A stretch of 64,000 nucleotides of DNA from Lepisosteus oculatus. Its lineage: Eukaryota > Chordata > Actinopteri > Semionotiformes > Lepisosteidae. Both the position numbers and the translations under genes were made by a program. Below the pieces are notes generated by a model, which saw only the letters and a program-made list of their open reading frames with translations, did no database searches and had not been told where the DNA came from. Location of the stretch: positions 43,652,979 to 43,716,978 of the forward strand of contig NC_090704.1 in the NCBI RefSeq assembly GCF_040954835.1, given 5' to 3'. Shown here piece by piece: positions 13,086 through 24,715 of the stretch (its first letter is position 1; each line of letters begins with the position of its first letter).

Positions 13086-16000
13086 ACCACATTTTTCAAA
13101 CCAGTATGATGACCAGAGTCATGTAAATGCTCATAAAACTCTGGATATTAACACCATTAAACTCCATATTTGGCTTTGTATACTCTGTCCTTCCTAAAGT
13201 TCCCTCTCAGTTCCATTTATGAAGCACTTTCTCACTTGTCCTCCAGAACTGCTGTAGTGAAGTCAAGCAAGTGGGTGGTTCCCTTCAATAGTGGATGAAG
13301 TGGGTCCCTTCTTGTTTTGGGATCTTTTGGAATTAAAAATAGTATTTAAAAAGTGTTGATTTATTTAATTATTTAAGATGCATTAAATAATTGCAAAAAT
13401 AACCTTCCCATAAGGGTGATGTATATAAGAGTGATCACTCTTAGTGAATTAGTGATGCACTAAAAATCATATTAAATAAATTTTAAAAATGTCATTCTTT
13501 CCCCTCTTTGCACTGGATTGTTTTGCCCATCACGGCGTCTTGGCAGTTAAACCATTCGTTGTATCCAGCTTCTACTATAACCCTATTTTCTAAAGTCATT
13601 CATCTCCCACTTAGCCAGCGTTCATGTTCAGCCACATAACTGACTTGTACTTTGGTCAGAATGTTACCTTAAAATTGAGATGCAGACCATAGGCTAGATG
13701 TACTGTAGAAATCAGGGAACACCGACGCGACTGCACGAGAGAGGGAAAATGCTGGACACTTGACAAAAAGTGCAGACTCGACTTTGCAGTCTCTTTGGTA
13801 CAGATGTGATTGATGGGGACGGAAAAGAGATCAAGTGACACAGACTCAATAGAGGGGGAGCAGAAATTCAGTGCTTTAATTAATCAGCTCGAAACATTGA
13901 GAAAATAAAGCTCTCCAGCTTTGTTTTGTTAGGCCTTGAACATCCATCCATCCATTATCAGAAAGCCACTTATTCCTGGAAAGGGTCACACAAACCCACA
14001 TGATAGCACAGGGACTGGGGGAGGGATCTGTATATGGCTCTGCGTGGCACAACAGTGGAATAGTGAACTGTAAGAATGCTGTACTCTGTAATTGTGTGCT
14101 AGTGCTCCTTAAATGCTTTTGAAATACATATTTCACATCTTTCTTCTGCGGCATCCATGTTGTCATAATAGTATGGAGAAGTATGGAGAACCAGAAGATA
14201 ATGTCTTCTCTTTTCCTTTCATCAAGATCAAGTTAGAATATGTGTCAGTCTGATATCTGTTCACAGTGCAAGAGCTACAAAGCAGGGCTTGAAGAAAGAA
14301 GTAAAGCCGGCAATGGGAAATATAAACACCACCTATGGCACGCTGTAGTCAAGACTCCTCCAGCTGAGTGTCAGAAATCCCAGTGCTTGCATCTAAAAAA
14401 AACAAAACAAGAAATGATAAATAATGCATCCATTTCAGTTTTTCCTTTTTTTTCTTTTAAACAATGTATGACTGTCATCAAAAATGTAACACAACACGGG
14501 CACTGTAGTCAATTCCTGAGGTGAGGTCCAGTGTGAAGCAAGATATTAGGCTTCTAATGCAGAAAACAAACCTTGTTTCACCCACCCTATTTAGCACAGC
14601 GTGAGGTTTACTTTTTTGTTTAGTTTGCATGAGCATGAAACTTTTATTTAGTGCATTATGTTTCTCAAGAGACAGGGAGGAGTGAAGCTAGAAGGCAGCT
14701 TTACTGTTGAAGGCTGGGATTGTGTTGTTTTCTTGAGATTCTTGAATCAACAGCCAGGATGAGCTGGGTGGCCTCCTCTCCTTTCTTTCTCCTCGCCTTT
14801 CTTCTGTTTTGTGCTTGCACTGTGTGGATCTCTCTGGCTCAGCAGGTGGAGCAAACATCATGCATCATAAAGTTGTGAATGGAAAGGTAGCTTCTGCACT
14901 GCTCATGATGATTGAGGACTTGTCTCATCTGACCATTTATGGTGTAATTGAACAAGTATAAATACACTCCCGACTGCCTCCAACACTGAACGCATCTTCC
15001 GTTGCTCATTTCCCTGCGCCCCAGCCACACCCTTGCAGCAGCTCCCTGGTTCATTCCTTTTAAGTGAGGGGGGTCATATCTTTGGCCAGCGCATCCATTT
15101 CCTCAGTCAGGCAAGTTAATGCCAAAATATTAAGTGCGCTATCAGATTATATTTATCAACTCATTTAGTCAATATTGGCATTTGACCAAACTATTTAAAA
15201 AATCAATTTTGTCAATCAGAAGTTCTCAATTAGTCTTTACATTCCAATGCACATGACACCCTTCTTCAACATCACCATAACCACCTGTCTTTAGTTATTT
15301 TCAAGTTTACATGTTGCTGTACATGTTGCTGTACATGGAGTTTGAGACTATTTTTTTCCATGCACACTGTAGGATTACAAGTACTCTGGTCTGTGTTTAA
15401 AATACAAACAGCATAAAGGGACACCAAGTACAAGATTAATGTTCCAGAAAAGATAGACCTATACCAGAAATACATGGATACTGTATGTTAATGTTTTCAA
15501 AAGCAGAAAATAAAATAAACATTACAATGGAAGATGGCTGATTGGTCCTTTAGGTTAGCATACATTTCGGGACACTCTATTAATGCTGAAACCTTCTCAA
15601 GATGGAGAATTGTTTAGGAGTGTTTACTTATCTAGCTTGTCACAAAAGTAACAAAAACTTCAAGGAGGTTTTAGCAGAGGTTCAGAAAAAATGACAAAAA
15701 ACAAGTCACTTTCACCTCATCTATTCTAAATCATAACCATTCCAAATGTCATTTCTTGAAAGCTATATATATCATAAGTAACCCTCTTTTGTGGGTTTTG
15801 ATCTCACATCTCTCCTCAACCCAACTTTCCCATTGCAGCTCCTCCAACTCTGCATGTGGGTCCCAGCCTCCTCATCCAACAGCCAGGGTGGGATAAGCCA
15901 AATTTCACCATGCCATACAATACAAATCACTTTCTTACAGATGGAAGACATTTTCCTTTCAGTTTAATAGAAACTAAATCCAGTACCCAGTTCTCAGAAT

Positions 16001-19000
16001 TTGCTTTTATCGACTCTTTCAACGTCTTTATCAAAAACATGAACCTACTGCTGTTTTTGTTCCCTGTGGTGTGGACTCTTCAATGGCAGGCTCATATACA
16101 GAAAAGACCTGTCTAATCTGATGATTTTTAATTCATTTTAGCATATTTTCCATCGGAGGGGAGCATGCTGGGAATGATTTGTCATTGAATGGCTTTTGTG
16201 TTTTGTGTTCCACATGCAAGCTATATTGAAGTCAGCACTTCAGTGTAACTTCAGTATAACTTGCACGCATAACACGGGGACTGAGCAATGAAGAAAGAGC
16301 AGTAGGAAAATTTCAGATGTTAAATTGTGAAACCACAAACCAGGCAAACCCAGTCCCTCAAACTATTATGGTTTGGTTATCAAGAAATGAAGAAGAAAAG
16401 GCTGGGCACTGTGAAAATCAAAACCTGCCCAGTCAGTATAAAGCTTAGTGTTTATGACTCATGTGCCTGAAATACATGACAAAAAGCCCAGGTTTCTATA
16501 GCTTAGTCATGGAGGCTAACTCTAATCAGTTTCATTTTCAGACTTTAAATATTATGCTCAAGTGTATCTCTGCTGCTGATTTTGGTGGTTAAATTTCATC
16601 AAGTTAATGTACAGTATAGGAAAAATGATAACCAAGGTAAGGAGGCTGAAAATCCAATCTTCCAATGTCACTAGAAGTAGGCAAAGATCTAACAATTACA
16701 TGGCACGAACATTCCTTTGCTTTGGCACATGTTTATCCTTGTTGCTTTTACTGGATAACCTCAAACATGCCAGACGGTGATGACTCTGTAAGACCATTTC
16801 TTTTGGAATACTGATTGGCAGGACCATATTAGATCTTCAAAGTGGAGCCTCTCAGAAAATAAGTAATTGAAATTAAGACTGAAAAAATCCCATTCTCTGA
16901 CAGACCTAATTCTGGGGGGATGCAATTCAATTGAATGGCATCAGATACACAGCTTCCTGTTACTTGTCTGAAACATTAAGAACATTTGGTATTAAACGTA
17001 TTCTTAAAAAAACTTGAGAGGGATAGTGACAACCAATCCCTACTAATTCACCCCAGCTAGCCTAACTTGTAATCATTCCACATCATTTCCAAAAGCTAGA
17101 AATACCACATGAAAAACTCTTCACATTTTTCCTACACCAGGCAGTTTTAGCCAAATTCCACAATGCTTAAACACACAATAAGCATTCACAAATACAATTA
17201 TTTTGTATTGTTATTGCTCAGTCCTATGGTGTATGCTTGTATATTTGCTCTATTACTTGAGCACCCATGCTCTCTTATTTTTCAATATTAAACGACTTAC
17301 CTGTAGTACGATCTGTGCCATCAATGTGACTTGTCATTTTTATTGGACTGCATCCCAGCTTTGGTGCTCATGACAATAAAGGCATTTTCAATTTAAGATC
17401 ACTTTTATTGCATTTGTCAGAGCTCAGTATGCTGCGCCTTTCACAGTGCTGCTAAATTAGTCAACCTGGGTTGATTAGCAACAAATAAATATTATTAAAA
17501 ACGCAGAACGTTATCTTTTTTTAATCCTGTAATTATATCCTCACAAAATTAGATCATACATTCTCTGCTCGCTATCCCTAATCCTCTAAATATCATTTGA
17601 TGACAGAGAGATAAAGATATATCATGTGGTATTAAGTGGGGTATTGAGTTACTGTAGATTCTGGAACATGATCTAAGAAAATTCTAAAAGCACAAGAGGA
17701 CTTTCTTATGTAATGCACCATCTTCAAGTTTTTAATTTTATTACTCAGAGATGTCAAGCCTTTCCTACCTTCCAAGCAGCTACTTTACATTTTACAGTTC
17801 CGCTGTGTCTGTGCTTTGTAGACTCTATGTAGAATATTTACCTTACAATGCAGGCTAGATATACCTTCTCTAGGTTTCTGGATTTTACATTTCTGAAGAC
17901 GTAATTCATGTCAGCAAGGCACAGACAAAACATATATGCAAGCGTGCTTAGCATTTATTAAAAAATCAGAAACCTTTGCATGCATCTTCACATATTCAGT
18001 GTGGATGTTCGAGATATTAAAAAGGGAACTTAATATTTCCGATTAATGAGAATTCAGTTGAAAAAAAAAAGCCACTGACATTCTGGCTTCTGTTTTCAGA
18101 GCGAACACCACAGAAAGAGAGGATTCCATCTGACTAAAGACGCAGATTAAGGAGACCTACATGTTCAGCACATAGGGAAGCATCTGACCTGTATCATGTT
18201 GACACAAACAGTGCTAAAATACGAAGCCCACGAATTACATGATTTGTGTTTCTCATTAAGTTATCGTAGGGAGGACTGTCATAAGAAAAAAACATATTAG
18301 CGGCAGGTGTTTTAGAAGTAACAGCTTAGCCTCCTCTGCATGGATATGTTCACATCAACAACTTAAAAATAGCCACTAGGGGCAGAAGAAACAGTCCCTC
18401 CAGTAAATAGCACAGTCATGTGGAAATATGGGCTTCAATAATTCAGAGCTACTTCAAAGCAGGATATTAGTTGTTTAACTATGAAACTCAGATGGTTCTG
18501 AGTTGCCATGGCAATGAGGCATAGCATTGCTTTGGTATTTTACTGACTCACACTTCAGTACAAATATTCATGCTTCTGCAATTTGACCTGCTTACTGGCT
18601 GAGTGGCGATGTGGCTTTTTTAAATAAATTATACCCTGGGCCTGGGCTATTTAGATATAGAAAAACTATGGTTTGTAAACAACACAGTATGACCCAAAGG
18701 TGAGGAAAGTTATAACACAGCCCTGGGTGTTTCGTATCGGACTATACAAAGTTTGTGGGTTTCTTGACAAAGCTACTGTACCTAGCCATGTTGTGGAAGG
18801 TCATTCCTTGGCTTACTGTAAATAAATGGTTAAAAGCTAGACAATCCGAACAGCCTGCTTTTGTTTGTAACATTCTTTGAAACCCTCAGTGTTCTTTGAG
18901 TCCATTTGGAATGAACACAGTTTAACAAAATAAAGACAAAAAATCAGCTTTCCTCCCACCGTCAGGAAAGCCAAATTGTTTATACAAGATCTAAGAGCTT

Positions 19001-22000
19001 TAGAAAAGAGCTAAACACATTGATTCACATACTGTGGTTTAGTAAATCAATAGAAATCCACTGTAAAACAAGGTCCGGCCCTGTTTCAGGCTCGATGACA
19101 TGACATCCACACAACAACAGCCTTTTGACATGCTGAATTTCTGCTCCAGAATGTGCTGGGAGCTGGGAAGATAACAAATTGCACATTTATATGTCACATT
19201 TCATTCACCACCAAATGTTGAAAATAAAATATAACCGCTAATATAAAAAACACCATTAAGCACAAGTATTAAGAAAAAAACATTTCAAATTTCTCCTTCA
19301 TATGAGATACTGTAGACTGTTGTGTCATGTAGAGATATTTCACCATCTTAACTTTGCAATACTTTTAATTTTTAGTTGTTGAACATTGTAGTTCTAATTA
19401 TTTCATTGTAGAGTACATTGGTTTTGATGCACGCAGCTAGATGACTAAAAGATTAAAAGAAAACATTTGTGGTTTATGACTACTGGGTTTCTAACCTTGT
19501 TTTGTACAAGACTGTCATTTTTATTTAGAAAATGTTTTCATTTACTCTGTGGTGTGGTATAAAAAGAACATCCTAAATTCACAAAAAAACACGCTCAAGT
19601 AACTAATTTTATATATCACAAGTGTCCTACAAGTAAGAAGCCAATGCTCTCTCTAGATACCTCAGTTCTTATCTGGGTGGGTATTTGAAAGTTGCTTCTA
19701 TCTGAAATTTGTTTGGAGCAGTAAAATAAAACAACTATGGCAAGTTAAGCTTTTAAAAAACTATAATGTGGGTGAACATGAACTACATAATACAGTCCCT
19801 TTTGCTCTTAAACAGTCACTTTATGAAGAAGTTATTAGATAGGCACTGAGCTAAATATTCTTCTTGTTCACGTAAAGAAAGCCTGCCCTTCACATGTGGC
19901 AGTTTCTCATATTTCTTTGTCCATTTGACTTCTCATAAATTCTACCCTTTTGTTTCCTGCATCTTGTACAGTGACTTGTAAAAAAACAGTTAATGGATTT
20001 TACAACAGAGCTGGGAACACCCTCAGTAACTATGACATTTACTATTCTGCAGAGCCCTGATGTTTTTATTGAAGGAGAAAGTCCAGTTAAGCCCAGCCTG
20101 TCCTTCCTAAGCTCTGTCCACATATCTCTTATCAAGGCTTCATTGATAAATGAACCCATTGTTTGGCAAATAATTAGCTCAACTGACCCTTCTTTGAAAA
20201 AGCACTTTAATCCTGCACTCTCATGGACATCAGGTAAATCTAAGCAATGGATCTTTAGTTTGGACAGATAATTGTATATTGTGATATTTAATGTGGATAT
20301 ATTTGCGTTCCTTTAATTATTGTTCAATCATTTCAGTGTTGCAATAACTTTAAGCACCTTTAAGGCATCCTTGAGCACAGATGAGAGAGCCTGGGATAAT
20401 CACAAAGCCTTGATAATAACTGGACACAAAGGTGTGCTGTCCCTACTTGTAGGCCATACATACTGTACAGCAAAGCAAAGCAAGCCAGATTACAACTTGC
20501 TTGGTGTGTGTGTTGGGGGTCAGAGACAGTGTGTGTGGGGAGGGGTGATGAGGAAGCTCGAGGTGTTGCACAAACATATTTGTTCAAAAACACCTGCGCC
20601 GTTTGGCTTTTAAAAGAAAAACCAGAAGGAGAACAAGAAATGCCTGACTCTTTCCTTTTCTTTTTCCTCGGTGAAGGGTACCTGCCGTGCAAGGGTTTCA
20701 AATCGAGGCAAAGGGCAGGGTGTACACACTGCGGTTTTGCTCCGCTGAAACAACGTTGTGACTGCAATCTGAGCTGGCTGGAATTCCGCTGTAACCTCAG
20801 CGCTGGGCTTCTGTTCTCCTCTCGATCTCGCACGGAAAGCTGTTCTGCATGAGGCCAAAAAAGTGAAGTCTGGAGGAAGTTGAGAGAAAAGCAAAATCCC
20901 ATTTTGCAAATCTTATATTTACATCTATTCAGCTCATTTAAGAAAGCAAAATGCCATAAAGTTGATGCTTGAAACTTGGCCATGTGTACCTCCCGCTGCA
21001 CACAATACTGACTGAAGCACTGAGCTGGGGCTACATATTCAGTACAATGGTAGATCAACACAGAAGGCTTTCACAACAGACACTCTTTTACAGTGCTGTT
21101 TAGGTATTTCTTGCTCAGTTTTTTATCTTCATATTAGTATTTTTTTTTCCACTTGCAGTTTGCAAAGATGACTTGGCGTGGTGTAAAACAGCAAATATAT
21201 TATCTAGGGTTTTGCTGCAGTATGCAGTATTTTATGTGTTGCATGATGCAATATAGTCAGCAGAGAAAAGTGTCATGAGAGTCACGGATTAAGAGATTTA
21301 GGATTAAAAGAATCTTTTTTTTCTTGCAAATGGTACGACACAAGTTTATTTGTATTTTTACATTGTACTATTAAAATTGGTTATGGTTATAAGACAAGCT
21401 GTGGTGTATAGTAACTACATTTTTGGAATCTTTTTGTTGCTAGTATTCTGAGACAGTGCCCATACTTATATCAAGAGAACGTAGCAAGCAGTTTTTAATA
21501 AAATGTACTTTCCAATCCTGATGATTTTAAAGACTTGTTCGCAGGACAGAATCATATCCTTTTACCTGACTTGCTGGACAAACTTTTCTTTTTCCTTGTT
21601 AATGTTTTCAAAGGCCCATCACGAGGTGGTTATTTCATTTCATTTCAGTTTTATTGGGCTTCCCCTGTCACCCGTTATATTTTAATGAAACAGATTGGAC
21701 TTTTTATTTAAACATCTGGTAACAGCTGCAAGAAAATTAATTAAAAGCCGTCAGAGTGAGAGTCAACACTTTCCTGGATAAATCCGATAATGTATAAAGT
21801 TTGCTTGAAATGAAACATTAATAAATCCCTTTGCTCCACTAACTCCAAAAAGCAAAGTGCTAAGACAAGGTTCACTTATAGAAACTCCAGATGAGCATGT
21901 TGTAGTCTGGCAGCTTTGGTCTTAATACTCTTCATAACCTCCCATTCAGAGCACTTTCAGTATATGTATTGGTTTTAAATGAGCTGGACACAGAACATGG

Positions 22001-22161
22001 GTGAACTGGAATAGGGGCCATACCTGTAGAATGGAAGCTGAGTTTAGAGTATGGGGAGAGTCTGGGGTATGAGTGTTTAAGGTCCAAAGTAAAGGGTTGT
22101 GCAGCAGCACAATCAGATTTCGTTATACTTGCCCACTTTTGAATATTCAGCTGTACATGAC
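13086..22161. other. no gene seen
   Basis: AT-rich sequence, with a tandem 12-mer-like ACATGTTGCTGT repeat near 15,307-15,333. A 233-codon minus-strand frame at 20,360-21,061 looks accidental: it is Cys/Ser-rich, has no domain and overlaps plus-strand frames. Confidence 0.4.
13941..14000 (-). repeat. (GGAT)n-tailed fish repeat end
   Basis: CATCCATCCATCCATTATCA, then GCCACTTATTCCTGGAAAGG, is the reverse complement of a repeat tail very common in fish genomes (CAGGAATAAGC...ATGGATGGATGG). A related plus-strand copy is at 61,363. Confidence 0.55.
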
Positions 22162-22176
22162 TAAGCTTTATGGCGG

Positions 22177-22392
22177 TAGTAGTTCAGGTGGGTAGCTGCG
22201 TCAGCATGCGTAGGCTGCAAAGGAACAAGTAATAGGTTTATTCCATGCTGAAAAAAAGAAGAAAGAGAACACAACGTTTCGGCCGTTGAGCCTTCTTCAG
22301 GTGTGACTCACACCTGAAGAAGGCTCCACGGCCGAAACGTTGTGTTCTCTTTCTTCTTTTTTTCAGCATGGAATAAACCTATTACTTGTTCC
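22177..22392. mobile_element. foldback insertion with 85-bp arms, Penelope-like or LINE-mobilised
   Basis: Arms 22,222-22,306 and 22,308-22,392 are reverse complements at 84 of 85 positions and are separated by a single base. The whole 216-bp insert is bracketed by TAAGCTTTATGGCGG at 22,162-22,176 and 22,393-22,407, a perfect 15-bp target duplication. Long duplications point to target-primed reverse transcription, not a cut-and-paste transposase. The unpaired left 45 bp begins TAGTAGTTCAGGTGGGTAGC. The arm motif CCTGAAGAAGG...GGCCGAAACG resembles sequences I associate with Penelope-like retroelements. That family call is inference. Confidence 0.8.
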
Positions 22393-22407
22393 TAAGCTTT
22401 ATGGCGG

Positions 22408-23492
22408 CAGGAGAGAATGGGACATGTGCCACCCCTCGCAGTCTCTGCACAGGTGTATCACTCTGCTGCGGGTGGGCACGTCTTCCTCAGCACATTGAGC
22501 GCTGACTGTAGTGGTGGTGTGTCTCTCACTGATGTCAGGGCTGGCCTGCAGACTCCTGGCAAATCACAGAGGAGTAAGGGTCTGCCAGGAAGCCAGCAGA
22601 GCCCTGGCTGACTACTCTCGGCCCCATCCCTGGTGCACTCAGCCAGCTGTGTGCTGCTGCTTGGTGAATCCCAGTTAGAGCCAGCAAGTTCCGTGGCCAA
22701 GAGTCGAACTGGAGAGGTCAGGACAATAGGGCTTAAGCCGAGCTCTGAGCCAAACAGTATTCATCTAGGAAAGAGGCGCGTTGATCAAGCATTAGAATTA
22801 TTTTTTATTTTATGGTTTTTAAATTACATTGGTGTTGAGTGGAAGCTGGCCTTTTTTTTTACTGTGCTGTGGATTTCTCTGTTGAGGACACAAACCAGCC
22901 CGGAAGGGACTGTACGTCAGCACCATGTTTGTCCAGCAGATTTACAGACTCACAGATGGGTTTTAATGACTTCTCACTGGAAGGATATGGTACCACAAGG
23001 CAGTTAAAAAACTAAAGTGATGCTTCCATGGCAACACGGCTGTTTTACGTGGCGATAAAAGTTGGGTTCATAATCAGAGTGATAGTCTTTCTGTATTATT
23101 TGGAGAACCTTCCTCTTTTAGCGGTCTGTGTCGTAAAAATATCACGTTTGCTCTTTGAATGAAGCAAAACGTAATTCATCATATTGCTTATTCGTTAAAT
23201 TGCTTCATTTCTCTGGTCTCCATGTCTTTTTTCAACTCAAAAGGTGTAATTTTAAACGAGGGGACCAACACAGCTCTAGAAAACCAATGCCGTGGTTGAA
23301 TTCAGCTCCATGACTTGGGGAATTGCTGGCAAACAAAATAATGAAATGCACTCTAGTCTATACAGTATATAACTGCTTCAGATTTGACAAAGGAAAGCTC
23401 CCTAGCCTATCTGAAGCTAAGTTATTCTTTTTTAAAAAGTCATTTTTGCTTGAATAGTTGGAATATATGAGACTTTAAAGATCTTTAAAATC
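22408..23492. other. no gene seen; GC-rich start
   Basis: About 22,410-22,760 is GC-rich and may be an unclassified repeat (AGAGTCGAACTGGAGAGG has a weak tRNA-like look). The remainder is ordinary AT-rich sequence. Confidence 0.35.
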
Positions 23493-24715
23493 TTACCAAT
23501 GTGGTCGCCAAGAGATCCCCCAAATAAGATGATTAATACAAGATTTATTTTTGCAATTTGTTTGGGACCCAACTTCTAAATTTCTCACGAACAGAACAAA
23601 AGAAGCCAGGGTATTGGCATCTATAACAGGACTGGGTAGCTTGTTCCAGACACAATCCTTTGTGTAAATAAAGTGCCTCTTGTTCCCTCTTTTAAATGCA
23701 CAGTTTCTGTCCTCTGATTCATGGTTCACTGTTTATTCAGGAAATGAACAGTTTTCTATTCTAAAGGTAGAACAGAAATAGAAAAGGCACTATTCTAAAT
23801 TCACTAGGAATGACAACACCCAAGATGAAAGCGACACGGAGCGAAATTGTGGCTTCACCTGCTCGGCTGAGGGCTGGCTTCCTGGCCAGAGGACAAGGAG
23901 ACCAGAAGCCCCCTCAGGGTGACCGAGGGGCAGCTGCAGAGGGGGAGATGGGGTGGAGGTGGGATGCAAGAGAGAGAGATGGGGATCTCGCAGGTATTTA
24001 TAGCGTTTGGGAGAGGAATGGATGTCAGGAGCAATTGCTAATTACTGACAGCTGAGTCTGATTGAACTTGGTTGCTGTCATCCCTCCCGAACTTTTGTTA
24101 CAAACTCGGTTTAGGTCATAATAATGCCTAAATCTAGTTCATTGACATAGTAAATGAAAAAGAGCAGTAGTCCTAGTTAAGATCCTTGTGGTCCCCTGCT
24201 ACTTTTGTCCCACAAATTTCAGCTTTTACCTCTGTACCCTCTGCTTCTTATACATTAACCAATTCCCATTCCAAAAACATCTAATAGACTCGTGTTTAAA
24301 ATTCTTGATTGCAGTTGCTTGTTCAAAGACCTCAGACATGTTACTTAAGCAAGACCATCCTGTTCTAAACTCATGCTGACGTGCAGATGTTCTGACTATT
24401 ATTTTTCCATAACCTTATATATAATAGGACTAAAGCACAATGTTCTAGAATTACTTGTTCAGCTATGTCTCTGTTCTTTATTGGATTGGTTTTACATTAG
24501 CATTTTTCCAGTCAACTGGTGTTAGTTACTCCTGTTTTGAGCAACTTTTAGGAGAGTTTTGTAACATCACTTGTTTCCTTAAGTACCACTGGTAGAATAC
24601 AGTCAGTTCCTGGAGAGTTGTTTATCATATGTGCTTCTTTTACCTAACATGTATTTCTCTTGAATGCTGATATTTATTATTTATATTTTTACGTAGCCCT
24701 GGACATGTTGTCAGT
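23493..24715 (-). mobile_element. decayed CR1/L2-like LINE ORF2 relic
   Basis: On the minus strand the region near 24,250-24,130 reads VKAEICGTKVAGDHKDLN, stop, DYCSFSF. This is recognisable as the VNG...VTSGVPQGSVLGPLLF reverse-transcriptase block with frameshifts and stops. The C-terminal part at 23,729-23,560 reads KRHFIYTKDCVWNKLPSP then VIDANTLASF, matching the ORF2 end (RxxxFxxRVVxxWNxLPxxVVxAxSLxxF). Unrelated GC-rich sequence separates the two parts at about 23,805-24,060. Dead element. Confidence 0.65.
23805..24060. other. GC-rich segment inside the LINE relic
   Basis: Purine-rich, GC-rich 250 bp (GGGGGAGATGGGGTGGAGG, AGAGAGAGATGGGGATCTCG) unlike the AT-rich LINE relic on either side. 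No TIRs or duplication noticed. Could be a nested insertion or a replaced ORF2 section. Confidence 0.35.

Noticed and set aside
20360-21061. 233-codon minus-strand open frame
   Set aside because: No recognisable domain, Cys/Ser-rich shadow-like composition, plus-strand frames overlap it, and no supporting splice or promoter context.
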